Positions 1-8,320 of a DNA stretch of 36,805 nucleotides are shown here, one piece after another. Each line of letters opens with the position of its first letter. The first letter of the stretch is position 1. Made by a program: the position numbers and the translations under genes. The notes beneath the pieces were generated by a model. The model was not told the DNA's origin. It made no database searches and saw only the letters and a list, made by a program, of their open reading frames with translations. This DNA comes from Alphaproteobacteria bacterium (GTDB taxonomy: Bacteria > Pseudomonadota > Alphaproteobacteria > SHVW01): contig VGDO01000034.1 in NCBI GenBank assembly GCA_016869645.1, positions 1 to 36,805 of the forward strand, read 5' to 3'.

Positions 1-128
1 GCCGAGCCCCAATGCGAACACGTCCCGCGCTTCCACGCCATCCTCCCATGCTGAACCCATGTCAGCATGCAAGGCGCGAATGCGCCTTTCAACACATCCT
101 CATTTCCACTTGGAACGTCGAGGAGCCA

Positions 129-1688
129 TTGATTTCTTCCCGGCCGATGACCTTGCTCGGCGCGGTGGTCGGAGCGGTATTCGCTTTCGGCCTGACGTCG
201 GTTGTCGACGCCAAGACCTTCCGCACCAATCTGCGCGCCGATCCCGCCATGATGGAGCCGATCACCTATTCGGAGATCATCGCCGGCGATGTCCTCAACA
301 ACATCTACGAGGGCTTCAGCGCGGTCGCCGATGACGGCTCGATCGTGCCGGCGCTGGCAACCAAGTGGGAATCGAGCGAGGGCGGCAAGGTCTGGCTCTT
401 CACGCTCCGCCGCGGCGTCAAATTCCACACCGGTCGGGAATTCTCGGCCAAGGACGTCAAGTTCACCATGGATACCCTCATGACGCCGGGCATGAAGGGC
501 GGCCTGACCACGACCTATCTGAAGAAGGTGGTCGGCGCCGACGCCCTGCAGAAGGGCGAGGCGAAGGAGCTGGCGGGGGTCAAGGTGATCGATGCCCACA
601 CGATCGAGATCCGTCTGACCGAACCGGACGTGCTGTTCTCGATCTATCCGTTCTACTTCATGGATTCGCAGGTGATTGCCGAGCATGGACCGGAGTGGTG
701 GAGCAAGGTTTCGGCCGGCACCGGCCCCTACAAGTTCGTGCACTGGAAGCGCGGCGTCGAGATCAAGCTCGACGCGCACAAGGACTATTGGGGCGGCGCG
801 CCCAAGATCGATGGCGTGATGATGCCGATCGTTCCGTCCGGTGACACGATGCTGTCCATGTACGATGCGGGCGAGCTCGACTTCTCCTATCTGACCGAGG
901 ACGCCATGCGGCGCGCGCTCAAGGATCCGCGCTACAAGGACCAGCTCGTCAGCAGTCCGCGCGCCCAGTCGCGCTACATCGGCATGAACCAAAATCTCTA
1001 TGCGCCCTTCAAGGACAAGCGGGTGCGCGAGGCGATTTCACTCTCGCTCGACCGCAATGCCATGATCAAGGGGCTCTACAACGATGCGGCCTTCCCGCTG
1101 CACGGCGTGACGACGCCGGGCGTGGCCGGCTACAACCCGAACATCACGCCGGTCGCCTTCGATCCGGTGCGCGCCAAGAAGCTGCTGGCGGATGCCGGCT
1201 ACCCCGACGGCAAGGGCATGCCGCCGCTCGAGATCTCCAATCCGCCGCTCTTCAAGGACGAGATCACCTACTACGCCAACCAGATCAAGCGCGTGCTCGG
1301 CATCGACGTGAAGGTCGTCACGGTCGAGCGCGGCACGTTCATCAAGTCGATGAATGCCGGCGAAGTCATGTTCTTCCCCTGGGGCTGGACCGCCGGGTAT
1401 CCCGATGCCAACTACTTCCTGTCGCAGATGTGGCACTCGAAGAGCCCGTATAACCGCGCGCGCTACAGCAATCCGCAATTCGACGCGCTGATAGACAAGG
1501 CGCAGACCGTGGCCGATCCGCCCGAGCGTTACAAGCTCTATCAGCAGGCCGAAAAGGTGCTGATGGACGACTGGGGTACGATCCCGCTGCCGGTCCCGGC
1601 TCTGGTCGCGCTGCGCAAGCCGAACGTCAAGGGCGTGACCATGACGTCCTACGGCTATTCCAGTTTCCACAAGATCGAGATCCAGTGA
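129..1688 (+). CDS. ABC transporter substrate-binding protein, family 5 (peptide/opine type)
   Basis: Periplasmic solute-binding protein of the DppA/OppA family (SBP_bac_5), which delivers a peptide-like or other organic ligand to the permeases encoded just downstream. From the TTG at 129 the protein is about 519 residues, normal for the family. An AGGAG lies at 121-125. The N-terminus has an Arg followed by a hydrophobic stretch and a likely cleavage after VVDA, before KTFRT. An ATG at 147 is the alternative start; the longer frame back to position 12 would bury the signal peptide. The mature part carries family features such as WLFTLRRGVKFHTG and LLADAGYPDG. It is the first gene of a transporter operon and is separated from the permease gene by a hairpin-containing gap. 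The ligand cannot be read from the sequence. Confidence 0.93.
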   Translation: MISSRPMTLLGAVVGAVFAFGLTSVVDAKTFRTNLRADPAMMEPITYSEIIAGDVLNNIYEGFSAVADDGSIVPALATKWESSEGGKVWLFTLRRGVKFHTGREFSAKDVKFTMDTLMTPGMKGGLTTTYLKKVVGADALQKGEAKELAGVKVIDAHTIEIRLTEPDVLFSIYPFYFMDSQVIAEHGPEWWSKVSAGTGPYKFVHWKRGVEIKLDAHKDYWGGAPKIDGVMMPIVPSGDTMLSMYDAGELDFSYLTEDAMRRALKDPRYKDQLVSSPRAQSRYIGMNQNLYAPFKDKRVREAISLSLDRNAMIKGLYNDAAFPLHGVTTPGVAGYNPNITPVAFDPVRAKKLLADAGYPDGKGMPPLEISNPPLFKDEITYYANQIKRVLGIDVKVVTVERGTFIKSMNAGEVMFFPWGWTAGYPDANYFLSQMWHSKSPYNRARYSNPQFDALIDKAQTVADPPERYKLYQQAEKVLMDDWGTIPLPVPALVALRKPNVKGVTMTSYGYSSFHKIEIQ

Positions 1689-1700
1689 TCGCTGACACCT

Positions 1701-1729
1701 CCCTCCCTCGCACCCAGTGCGGGGGAGGG
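1701..1729 (+). repeat. GC-rich hairpin between binding-protein and permease genes
   Basis: The 13-base arms at 1701-1713 and 1717-1729 pair with a single G:U wobble around a three-base CCA loop. No T-run follows, so this is more likely an mRNA-stabilising or attenuating stem than a full terminator. The 157-base gap 1689-1845 also holds weaker palindromes, for example CCCCGC at 1791 against GCGGGG at 1803, and no gene. A stem here would favour a higher level of binding protein than of membrane subunits. Confidence 0.65.
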
Positions 1730-1845
1730 TCGGGGAGGGACTCCCTGCGGGCCATCGTTTCCTCCCCTTCGGGCCCCCACCTCGGTCCTGCCCCGCTCAG
1801 GCGCGGGGGCGGAGGCTGCGGTGCGCGCCACATCGGTCGGGCGCC

Positions 1846-2784
1846 GTGCTGACCTACGCGATGCGCCGGATCCTCGGCCTGCTGCCGGTGCTGGCGGCCG
1901 TGATTATCCTGACGTTTCTCGCCAACCAGGTGATCCCCGGCGATCCCGTGACGATCATGCTGAGCGACCAGTCGGCCGACCGCGTGCTGGCGGCCCGCCT
2001 GCGCGCCGACTACGGGCTCGACCTGCCGCTGTGGCAGCAATTCATCAACTACGTCGCGGGCATCCTCAGTGGCGACTTCGGCAAGTCGTTCCGTTTCGTC
2101 GGCGTACCGGTCATCGACGTCATCAAGGACGCGCTATTCGTCAGCCCGATCCTGGCACTGTCGGCCACCGTCATTGCGGTTCCGGTCGGCGTCGCGGTCG
2201 GCGTGTTTGCCGCCCTTCGGCACAACACCTGGGCCGACACCACGGTGATCCTGCTGGTCATCGCCGGCATCTCCATTCCGAACTTCGCGCTCTCGGCATT
2301 CCTGGTCTACATCTTCGCCGTCAAGCTGGGCCTCGTGCCCGTCGCCGGCTGGGGCACGTTCGACCGCGCCATCCTGCCTGCTTTGATTCTGGCCGTGCCG
2401 CCGGCGGCGCAGATCGCGCGCCTGTCGCGCACCTACATGCTCGAGGTCCTCCAGCAGGACTACATCCGCACCGCGCGGGCCAAGGGCCTCAACCGCCGCC
2501 TCGTCGTCTATCGGCACGCGCTGCGCAACACGCTCGTGCCGCTGCTGACCACCATCGGCATCATCTTCGGCGTGCTGCTGTCGGCGACATTCGTGGTCGA
2601 GACGATCTTCAACATTCCCGGCCTCGGCCGCATGGCGATCCAGGCGATTTTCTCGCGCGACTACCCGGTCACCATGGCGATCGTCCTGCTGTTCACGCTG
2701 TTCTTTCTCCTGATCAATCTGATCGTCGATCTGCTCTACGGCGTGATCGATCCGCGCATTCGTCTGGGCGGCAGCCCGACATGA
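1846..2784 (+). CDS. ABC transporter permease, DppB type
   Basis: First inner-membrane permease of the peptide/opine-type importer, about 312 residues. I chose the GTG at 1846, which gives MLTYAMRRILGLLPVL, the usual DppB/OppB beginning: a short basic N-terminus running into the first membrane segment and then the conserved IPGDP. Longer in-frame starts add a low-complexity translation of the intergenic hairpins. Several further hydrophobic segments follow. The cytoplasmic EAA loop that contacts the ATPases is visible in DYIRTARAKGL near residue 205. The stop codon overlaps the next start as ATGA, so the two permeases are translationally coupled. Confidence 0.93.
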   Translation: MLTYAMRRILGLLPVLAAVIILTFLANQVIPGDPVTIMLSDQSADRVLAARLRADYGLDLPLWQQFINYVAGILSGDFGKSFRFVGVPVIDVIKDALFVSPILALSATVIAVPVGVAVGVFAALRHNTWADTTVILLVIAGISIPNFALSAFLVYIFAVKLGLVPVAGWGTFDRAILPALILAVPPAAQIARLSRTYMLEVLQQDYIRTARAKGLNRRLVVYRHALRNTLVPLLTTIGIIFGVLLSATFVVETIFNIPGLGRMAIQAIFSRDYPVTMAIVLLFTLFFLLINLIVDLLYGVIDPRIRLGGSPT

Positions 2785-3665
2785 CCGTGCAATCGGTGCG
2801 ATTGCCGCAAGGCACGCTCGGCCGCCTCTGGCACTCGGAATTTGCCGTGCGCTTCCGCCGCAACCGCAACGCCATGATCGGCTCGGTCATCGTGCTGTTC
2901 GTCGTCCTCGTGGCCTTTTTCGCGCCGGTCCTGGCGCCCTATAGCTACGAGGAGACTGACCTGCTCGCGACCTGGGCGGCACCATCGGCGGACCACCTGC
3001 TGGGCGGTGACCAGCTCGGCCGCGACATCCTCAGCCGGCTGATCGTCGGCGCCCGCGTCTCGCTGCTGGTCGCCATCTCCGTTCTCACCATCACGCTGTC
3101 GATCGGCATCCTGCTCGGCATGATCGCGGGTTATTTCGGCGGCTGGACCGATGCGCTGATCATGCGCGTCGTCGACGTCATCTTCGCGTTTCCCGAGCTG
3201 ATCTTCGCCATCCTCGTGGCGGCTGTGCTGGGACCGAGCAAGCTCACGGTCATCATTTCCCTGTCGATCGTGTGGTGGCCGGGCGTGGCGCGCCTGACGC
3301 GCTCCCTCGTGCTCCAGCTCCGCAGCGAGCTCTACGTCGACGCGGCGATTGCCTGCGGCACGCGGCCATTCACGATCCTGTTCCGCCACTTGCTGCCCAA
3401 TATCGTTGCGCCGCTGATCGTGCGCGCGTCGATCGGCGTCGGCTTCCTCATCATGGCCGAGGCGACATTGAGCTTCCTCGGCATCGGCGTGCAGGAGCCC
3501 GAGCCGAGCTGGGGCGGCATGATCCGCGACGGGCTGGTCGGCCTGCGCACCGATCCCTATCTCGCGCTGTTCGGCAGCATGGCGCTCGGCCTCACCATCA
3601 TCGGCTTCAACCTGCTGGGCGACGGCATGCGCGACCTGCTCGATCCCAAGATCCGCGACCGATGA
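2781..3665 (+). CDS. ABC transporter permease, DppC type
   Basis: Second permease of the importer, about 294 residues, matching DppC/OppC. The N-terminus has the family pattern of a cytoplasmic segment with FRRNRNAMIG before the first membrane helix. A periplasmic stretch includes HLLGGDQLGRDILSRL, a hallmark of this subfamily. The EAA-type loop is around YVDAAIACGTRPFTILFRH. The ATG at 2781 overlaps the upstream stop, and the stop overlaps the ATPase start at 3662, both as ATGA. It pairs with the DppB-type subunit to form the transmembrane channel. Confidence 0.93.
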   Translation: MTVQSVRLPQGTLGRLWHSEFAVRFRRNRNAMIGSVIVLFVVLVAFFAPVLAPYSYEETDLLATWAAPSADHLLGGDQLGRDILSRLIVGARVSLLVAISVLTITLSIGILLGMIAGYFGGWTDALIMRVVDVIFAFPELIFAILVAAVLGPSKLTVIISLSIVWWPGVARLTRSLVLQLRSELYVDAAIACGTRPFTILFRHLLPNIVAPLIVRASIGVGFLIMAEATLSFLGIGVQEPEPSWGGMIRDGLVGLRTDPYLALFGSMALGLTIIGFNLLGDGMRDLLDPKIRDR

Positions 3666-4657
3666 CCGAAGCGCTGCTGCGCGTCTCCGATCTCGCCGTG
3701 TCGTTCCAGGCGCTGCACGGCCGGCTGACCGTGCTCGAGGACGTGTCATTCGACATCGGACATGGCGAGGTCTTGGGGGTGGTCGGCGAGAGCGGATCGG
3801 GCAAGTCGGTCACCGCCCTGTCGATCATGGGGCTGCTCGGCGCGCAGGGCAGCATCGATCGCGGCGCCATCCACTTCGCCGGCCGCAATCTCGTCGAGCT
3901 CGACGAGCCGACGATGCTCGACATCCGCGGCCGCGAGGTCGCGATGATCTTCCAGGAACCGATGACCAGCCTCAATCCGGTCTACACCGTCGGCTTCCAG
4001 ATTGCCGAGGTTCTGATCGAGCATCTCGGCCTGTCGCGCGGCGCGGCCCGCGGGCGCGCCATCGAGCTGATGCGCCGAATCGGCATACCCGCGGCCGAGC
4101 AGCGGGTCGACCAGTATCCCCACCAGATGTCGGGCGGCATGCGCCAGCGCATCATGATCGCCATGGCCATGGCGTGCGAGCCCAAGCTGCTGATCGCCGA
4201 CGAGCCGACCACGGCGCTGGACGTCACCATCCAGGCGCAGATCCTTGACCTGATGCGCGACCTGCGTCGCGCCTTCTCGGCCGCCATCCTGATGATTACC
4301 CACGACATGGGCGTGATTGCCTCGATCGCCGACCGCGTCGTCGTCATGTATGCGGGGCAGATCGTCGAGGAGGCGCCGGTCAAGGATCTGTTCGGCCGGC
4401 CGTTTCATCCCTATACGCGACTGCTGCTGCGCTCGATCCCGCTCGCCAACCGCAAGCAGGCGCGCCTCGAAGCCATTCCCGGCTCGACGCCGTCGCCGGC
4501 GAGCTTCCCGTCCGGCTGCCGCTTCCATCCGCGTTGTCCCGATGCGATCGATCGCTGCCGCCAGGCGATGCCGTCGATCGAGTCGGAGGGGACCAGCCGT
4601 CGCGTCCGCTGCTGGCGCGCCTTCGAACCCGATCTCAAGTCGGCCCGACCCACATGA
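3662..4657 (+). CDS. ABC transporter ATP-binding protein, DppD type
   Basis: First ATPase of the importer, 331 residues. Walker A is GESGSGKS at residues 42-49, the signature is MSGGMRQR, and Walker B is LLIADEPTTALD. The C-terminal oligopeptide/dipeptide-transporter extension includes the Cys-containing block CRFHPRCPDAIDRC typical of DppD/OppD. The ATG at 3662 overlaps the upstream stop. It should heterodimerise with the following ATPase at the inner face of the membrane and power uptake. Confidence 0.95.
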   Translation: MTEALLRVSDLAVSFQALHGRLTVLEDVSFDIGHGEVLGVVGESGSGKSVTALSIMGLLGAQGSIDRGAIHFAGRNLVELDEPTMLDIRGREVAMIFQEPMTSLNPVYTVGFQIAEVLIEHLGLSRGAARGRAIELMRRIGIPAAEQRVDQYPHQMSGGMRQRIMIAMAMACEPKLLIADEPTTALDVTIQAQILDLMRDLRRAFSAAILMITHDMGVIASIADRVVVMYAGQIVEEAPVKDLFGRPFHPYTRLLLRSIPLANRKQARLEAIPGSTPSPASFPSGCRFHPRCPDAIDRCRQAMPSIESEGTSRRVRCWRAFEPDLKSARPT

Positions 4658-4695
4658 AATCTCCCTCATGAACCCGCCAGCATGAGCACGCCGTC

Positions 4696-5688
4696 GTGAA
4701 CGCTGTCGTTGCAACCGAGGCGCGGACCGCGCCGCTGGTCAGCGTCGAGCGCCTGACCAAGGATTTCCCGATTCGTTTGGGCGGCCTGATCGCGACCCGC
4801 GCGAGTCTGCGCGCGGTCGACGATCTCAGCCTCGCCATCTATCCCGGCGAGACCCTTGGGCTGGTCGGCGAGTCCGGTTGCGGCAAGACCACGGTCGGCC
4901 GTTTGATCCTGCGCCTGCTCGAACCCACCGCCGGCCGCATCCGGTTCGACGGAGAGGACATCACGCACCGCTCCGAGCCGCAGATGCGACCGCTGCGCCA
5001 GCATATCCAGGTGATCTTTCAGGACCCGTTCTCGTCGCTCAATCCGCGCATGCGCGTGCGCGACGTGATCGGCGAGCCGTTGCGCAATCTGGGCATGCGG
5101 CGCAACGAGATCGAGCAGCGCGTCGCCGAGCTGATGGGCATCGTCGGCCTGCCCGCCGAGTACATGACGCGCTACCCACACGCCTTCTCCGGCGGGCAGC
5201 GCCAGCGCATCGGCATTGCCCGCGCGCTCGCCGTGCGGCCACGTTTCATCATCTGCGACGAAGCGGTCTCGGCGCTCGATGTGTCGATCCAGGCGCAGAT
5301 TCTGAATCTGCTGGCCGATATCCAGCGGCAATTCAGCCTGACCCTGCTGTTCATCTCGCACAATCTCGGCGTGGTCAGGCACGTCAGCCACCGCATCGCG
5401 GTCATGTATCTGGGGCAGATGGTCGAGCTGGCGACCGAGCAAGCGCTGTTCACGCGGCCGCTGCATCCCTATACCCAGGCGCTGATTTCCGCCGTGCCCG
5501 AGCCCGATCCGGAGATTCAGAGCCGCCGCATCGCGCTGCAAGGGGAGATCCCGAGCCCGATCGCGCCGCCCCCGGGCTGCCGCTTTCACACACGCTGTCC
5601 GAAGGCTGAGGAGCGCTGCCGTTCGACCGAGCCGGTGATTCGCGAGGTCGAGCCCGGCCGGTTCGTGCGTTGTCATTTCCCAGGTTGA
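4696..5688 (+). CDS. ABC transporter ATP-binding protein, DppF type
   Basis: Second ATPase, 330 residues from a GTG start at 4696. Walker A is GESGCGKTT, the signature is [15 protein letters not shown] and Walker B is [12 protein letters not shown], with the usual Asp-Glu-Ala variation of DppF/OppF. The C-terminal block [14 protein letters not shown] is the same Cys-rich extension seen in its partner. A 38-base gap separates it from the first ATPase, and no strong ribosome-binding site is evident before the GTG, so the exact start is less certain than the gene. It completes a five-subunit importer. Confidence 0.94.
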   Translation: MNAVVATEARTAPLVSVERLTKDFPIRLGGLIATRASLRAVDDLSLAIYPGETLGLVGESGCGKTTVGRLILRLLEPTAGRIRFDGEDITHRSEPQMRPLRQHIQVIFQDPFSSLNPRMRVRDVIGEPLRNLGMRRNEIEQRVAELMGIVGLPAEYMTRYPHAFSGGQRQRIGIARALAVRPRFIICDEAVSALDVSIQAQILNLLADIQRQFSLTLLFISHNLGVVRHVSHRIAVMYLGQMVELATEQALFTRPLHPYTQALISAVPEPDPEIQSRRIALQGEIPSPIAPPPGCRFHTRCPKAEERCRSTEPVIREVEPGRFVRCHFPG

Positions 5689-5704
5689 CGTACAAGGAAG
5701 GTCC

Positions 5705-6787
5705 ATGATCGTCGAGCGCACCAATTACTTCGCCAAGCCAGGGCACGCCGCAGAGGTGCTGGCCATCCGCCGGCGCGCCTGTGCCGTGCGCGTCAAGATC
5801 GGCTTGGCGGCTGGCAAGGTGTTCGTGAAGCAGGATGGCGACGGCGCCGACGTCACCTGGGAATGCGGATTTGCCACCAAGGACGAGCACGAGCGCGATC
5901 TGGCGGCGCGCGCCGCCAGCAAGGATTTCGAGGCTGTCCGCGCGGCCATGAAGCAGCATATCGTCCGCTTCGAGCGACACCTCGAGCGGCGCGATGTGGA
6001 GCCGCTCGCCAACGGCATGATCGACACCGACGTGACGGGCATCCGCGCCGTGGCGCGCGAGGTCACGTTCCGCAGCGGCAACCATACGCTCAAGGGGTAC
6101 CTGCACCTGCCGCCGGGCGAAGGGCTGTTTCCGTGCATGATCACCAACCATGGCAGCGGCATCTCCCAAGGCACGTGGGACGTGTCGCGACCGGCAACGG
6201 CGCTGCTGCTCATGAGCTGGGGCATCGCGTCCTTCCTGCCGCACCGCCACGGCTACGGCAACTCGCCGGGTCCGGCCTGGCGCAGCGAGGTCACGGCCGA
6301 GTTCGGCACCAGCGAATACGACACCCAGCTGGCGGCGCGGCTCGATCGCGAAAGTGACGACGTGATTGCGGCCTTCGACATGCTCGCGTCCATGCCGGAG
6401 CTGCGTCCCGATCACATCGGCGTCATGGGCAGCTCGTTCGGCGGCACGAACACGCTATTGGCCGCATCGAAATCACCCAAGTTCCGCTGCGCCGTCGAGT
6501 TCGCCGGCGCGGCCATGAACTGGGACCGCACACCGGCGTTGCGCGCGCTCATGACCCAGGCGGCTGCCAAGGTGAGCCAGCCGATCTTCTTCATCCAGGC
6601 CGCGAACGATTACAGCATCCGGCCGACCAAGGAGCTGGCGGCCTCGCTCGACGGCACGGGCAAGGTCGTCGAGTCGAGGATCTACCCGGATTTCGGCGTC
6701 AATCGCGACGAGGGACATCGACTGGAGAGCATGGGCCAGGCGGTCTGGGGCGCCGACGTCCGCCGTTTCCTCGAGCGCTGGCTGTGA
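5705..6787 (+). CDS. Two-domain protein: NIPSNAP/ABM-like ferredoxin fold plus alpha/beta hydrolase
   Basis: A 360-residue cytoplasmic protein with no signal peptide. Residues 1 to about 100 (MIVERTNYFAKPGHAAEVL onward) look like a dimeric alpha-beta barrel domain of the NIPSNAP or antibiotic-biosynthesis-monooxygenase type. Residues from about 115 form a dienelactone-hydrolase/peptidase S9-like alpha/beta hydrolase. The apparent triad is Ser244 in GSSFG (242-246), Asp302 in AANDYS and His338 in DEGHRLES; an HGSG-type oxyanion segment is near residue 150. AAGGAAGG at 5693-5700 supports the ATG. The gene sits directly after the importer and overlaps the next gene as GTGA, so the likely role is hydrolysing the imported compound. 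The substrate is unknown. Confidence 0.82.
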   Translation: MIVERTNYFAKPGHAAEVLAIRRRACAVRVKIGLAAGKVFVKQDGDGADVTWECGFATKDEHERDLAARAASKDFEAVRAAMKQHIVRFERHLERRDVEPLANGMIDTDVTGIRAVAREVTFRSGNHTLKGYLHLPPGEGLFPCMITNHGSGISQGTWDVSRPATALLLMSWGIASFLPHRHGYGNSPGPAWRSEVTAEFGTSEYDTQLAARLDRESDDVIAAFDMLASMPELRPDHIGVMGSSFGGTNTLLAASKSPKFRCAVEFAGAAMNWDRTPALRALMTQAAAKVSQPIFFIQAANDYSIRPTKELAASLDGTGKVVESRIYPDFGVNRDEGHRLESMGQAVWGADVRRFLERWL

Positions 6788-8316
6788 GCCGGTCGGTTCC
6801 ATCGTCCTGGGACGACGAGGCGGACGTCGTCGTCGTCGGCTTCGGCTATGCCGGTGCCATGACGGCTGTCGCCGCGCACGATGCCGGTGCCACGGTCGCC
6901 ATCCTGGAGAAGATGCTCGATCCCGGCGGAATCTCCGTGTGCTCGGCCGGCGGATTGCGCATCGCCGCCGACGCCGACCAGGCCTTCCAGTACCTGCACG
7001 CGACCAACGCAGGTACGACGCCCGACGACGTGCTGCGCCGTCTCGCCCAGGGCATGACCGAGCTGCCGGACATGGCGCGCGAGCTCGCCGCGGTCAATGG
7101 CGCGGTCGTCGGCGTGCGCGAATCGCCGGCCAACTATCCATTGCCCGGCTACGAGACCTTCGGCTTCGTGTACATCGACGATCTGCCGGGTTTCGATGCA
7201 TCTTCCGTGTTTCCACAAGTGCGTGGCTCGCCGCAGGGCGCGCGCCTGTTCAAGGTCATGTTGGACAATGTCGCCAAGCGCGGGATTTCAGTCAGGCTCG
7301 CGACGCCGGCGCGCCGCCTCGTGCAGGACGCCGACGGCGCGGTCATCGGGATCATCGCCGAGAGCCACGGCCGCAGAATCGCGATTCGGGCGCGCCGCGC
7401 CGTCGTGCTGACGACCGGCGGCTTCGAAGGCGACGCAGAGATGCAGCGCCAGCATTGGCAGATCAAGCCGGTGATGAGCGCCGCCTTCCGCGGCAACACC
7501 GGCGACGGCATCCGCATGGCGCAGGCGGCGGGCGCCCAGCTCTGGCACATGTGGCACTTCCACGGCTCCTACGGGTTCCGCCATCCGGATCCGTCCTATC
7601 CCTTTGCCATCCGCACCAAGCGCCTGCCGGACTGGCTGCCGGGCAAGGGCTTGCGCGAGGATGTACGCATGACCTGGATCGTGGTCGACCGATCCGGACG
7701 GCGCTTCATGAACGAATACGATCCCTATATGCAGGACACCGGCCATCGCGCTATGGAGCGCTTCGATCCGGTGACCCAGCGCTATCCGCGGATTCCCGCG
7801 ACGCTGATCATCGACGAGGAGGGCCGCAAGCTCTACCCGCTGGGCGCCCCGACCTACAACGAGCGCGGTCTGTCGATGTCGTGGAGCCGCGACAACCAGG
7901 CCGAGATCCAATCCGGCGTGATCCGACGCGCGCAGTCGCTCGAGGAACTGGCCGAGCGGATCGGCAGCGCGCCTTCGGTGCTCCGCGCCACGGTCGAACG
8001 CTGGAATGCCATGTGCGGGGCTGGGCAGGACGACGAGTTCGGCCGGCCGCCGGGCAGTATGGTGCCGATCAGGACACCGCCCTTCTACTTCGCCGAGCTT
8101 TGGCCGGTTGTCTCGAACACCCAGGGTGGCCCGCGCCACGACGCCGAGCAGCGCGTGATCGACGCCTTCGGCCAACCGATACCCAGGCTCTACGCCGCCG
8201 GCGAGCTCGGCAGCGTGTTCGGCCACCTTTACATGTCCGGCGGCAATCTGGCTGAATGCTTCGTCGGCGGCCGCATTGCGGGCCGCAACGCCGCTTCGTT
8301 GCCGGCGTTGAGGTGA
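6784..8316 (+). CDS. FAD-dependent oxidoreductase (fumarate reductase/ketosteroid dehydrogenase superfamily)
   Basis: A 510-residue flavoprotein of the FAD_binding_2 superfamily. The N-terminal Rossmann motif is VVVVGFGYAG, ending in the Glu of AILEK that binds ribose. TTGGFEGD and the C-terminal LYAAGELGSVFGHLYMSGGN are family FAD-contact regions. It differs from succinate dehydrogenase flavoproteins: there is no HPTG, and the C-terminal block lacks the ANRLG arginine. It also does not match ketosteroid dehydrogenase closely. The GTG start overlaps the hydrolase stop by four bases. It probably introduces or reduces a carbon-carbon double bond in the imported compound or its hydrolysis product; that role is inferred from family and context. 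Confidence 0.88.
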   Translation: MSRSVPSSWDDEADVVVVGFGYAGAMTAVAAHDAGATVAILEKMLDPGGISVCSAGGLRIAADADQAFQYLHATNAGTTPDDVLRRLAQGMTELPDMARELAAVNGAVVGVRESPANYPLPGYETFGFVYIDDLPGFDASSVFPQVRGSPQGARLFKVMLDNVAKRGISVRLATPARRLVQDADGAVIGIIAESHGRRIAIRARRAVVLTTGGFEGDAEMQRQHWQIKPVMSAAFRGNTGDGIRMAQAAGAQLWHMWHFHGSYGFRHPDPSYPFAIRTKRLPDWLPGKGLREDVRMTWIVVDRSGRRFMNEYDPYMQDTGHRAMERFDPVTQRYPRIPATLIIDEEGRKLYPLGAPTYNERGLSMSWSRDNQAEIQSGVIRRAQSLEELAERIGSAPSVLRATVERWNAMCGAGQDDEFGRPPGSMVPIRTPPFYFAELWPVVSNTQGGPRHDAEQRVIDAFGQPIPRLYAAGELGSVFGHLYMSGGNLAECFVGGRIAGRNAASLPALR

Positions 8317-8320
8317 GACG

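Noticed and set aside
6784..8316. Considered as the missing succinate dehydrogenase flavoprotein
   Set aside because: It lacks HPTG and the ANRLG arginine block and sits in another operon, whereas the protein at 21741-23468 has all of them.
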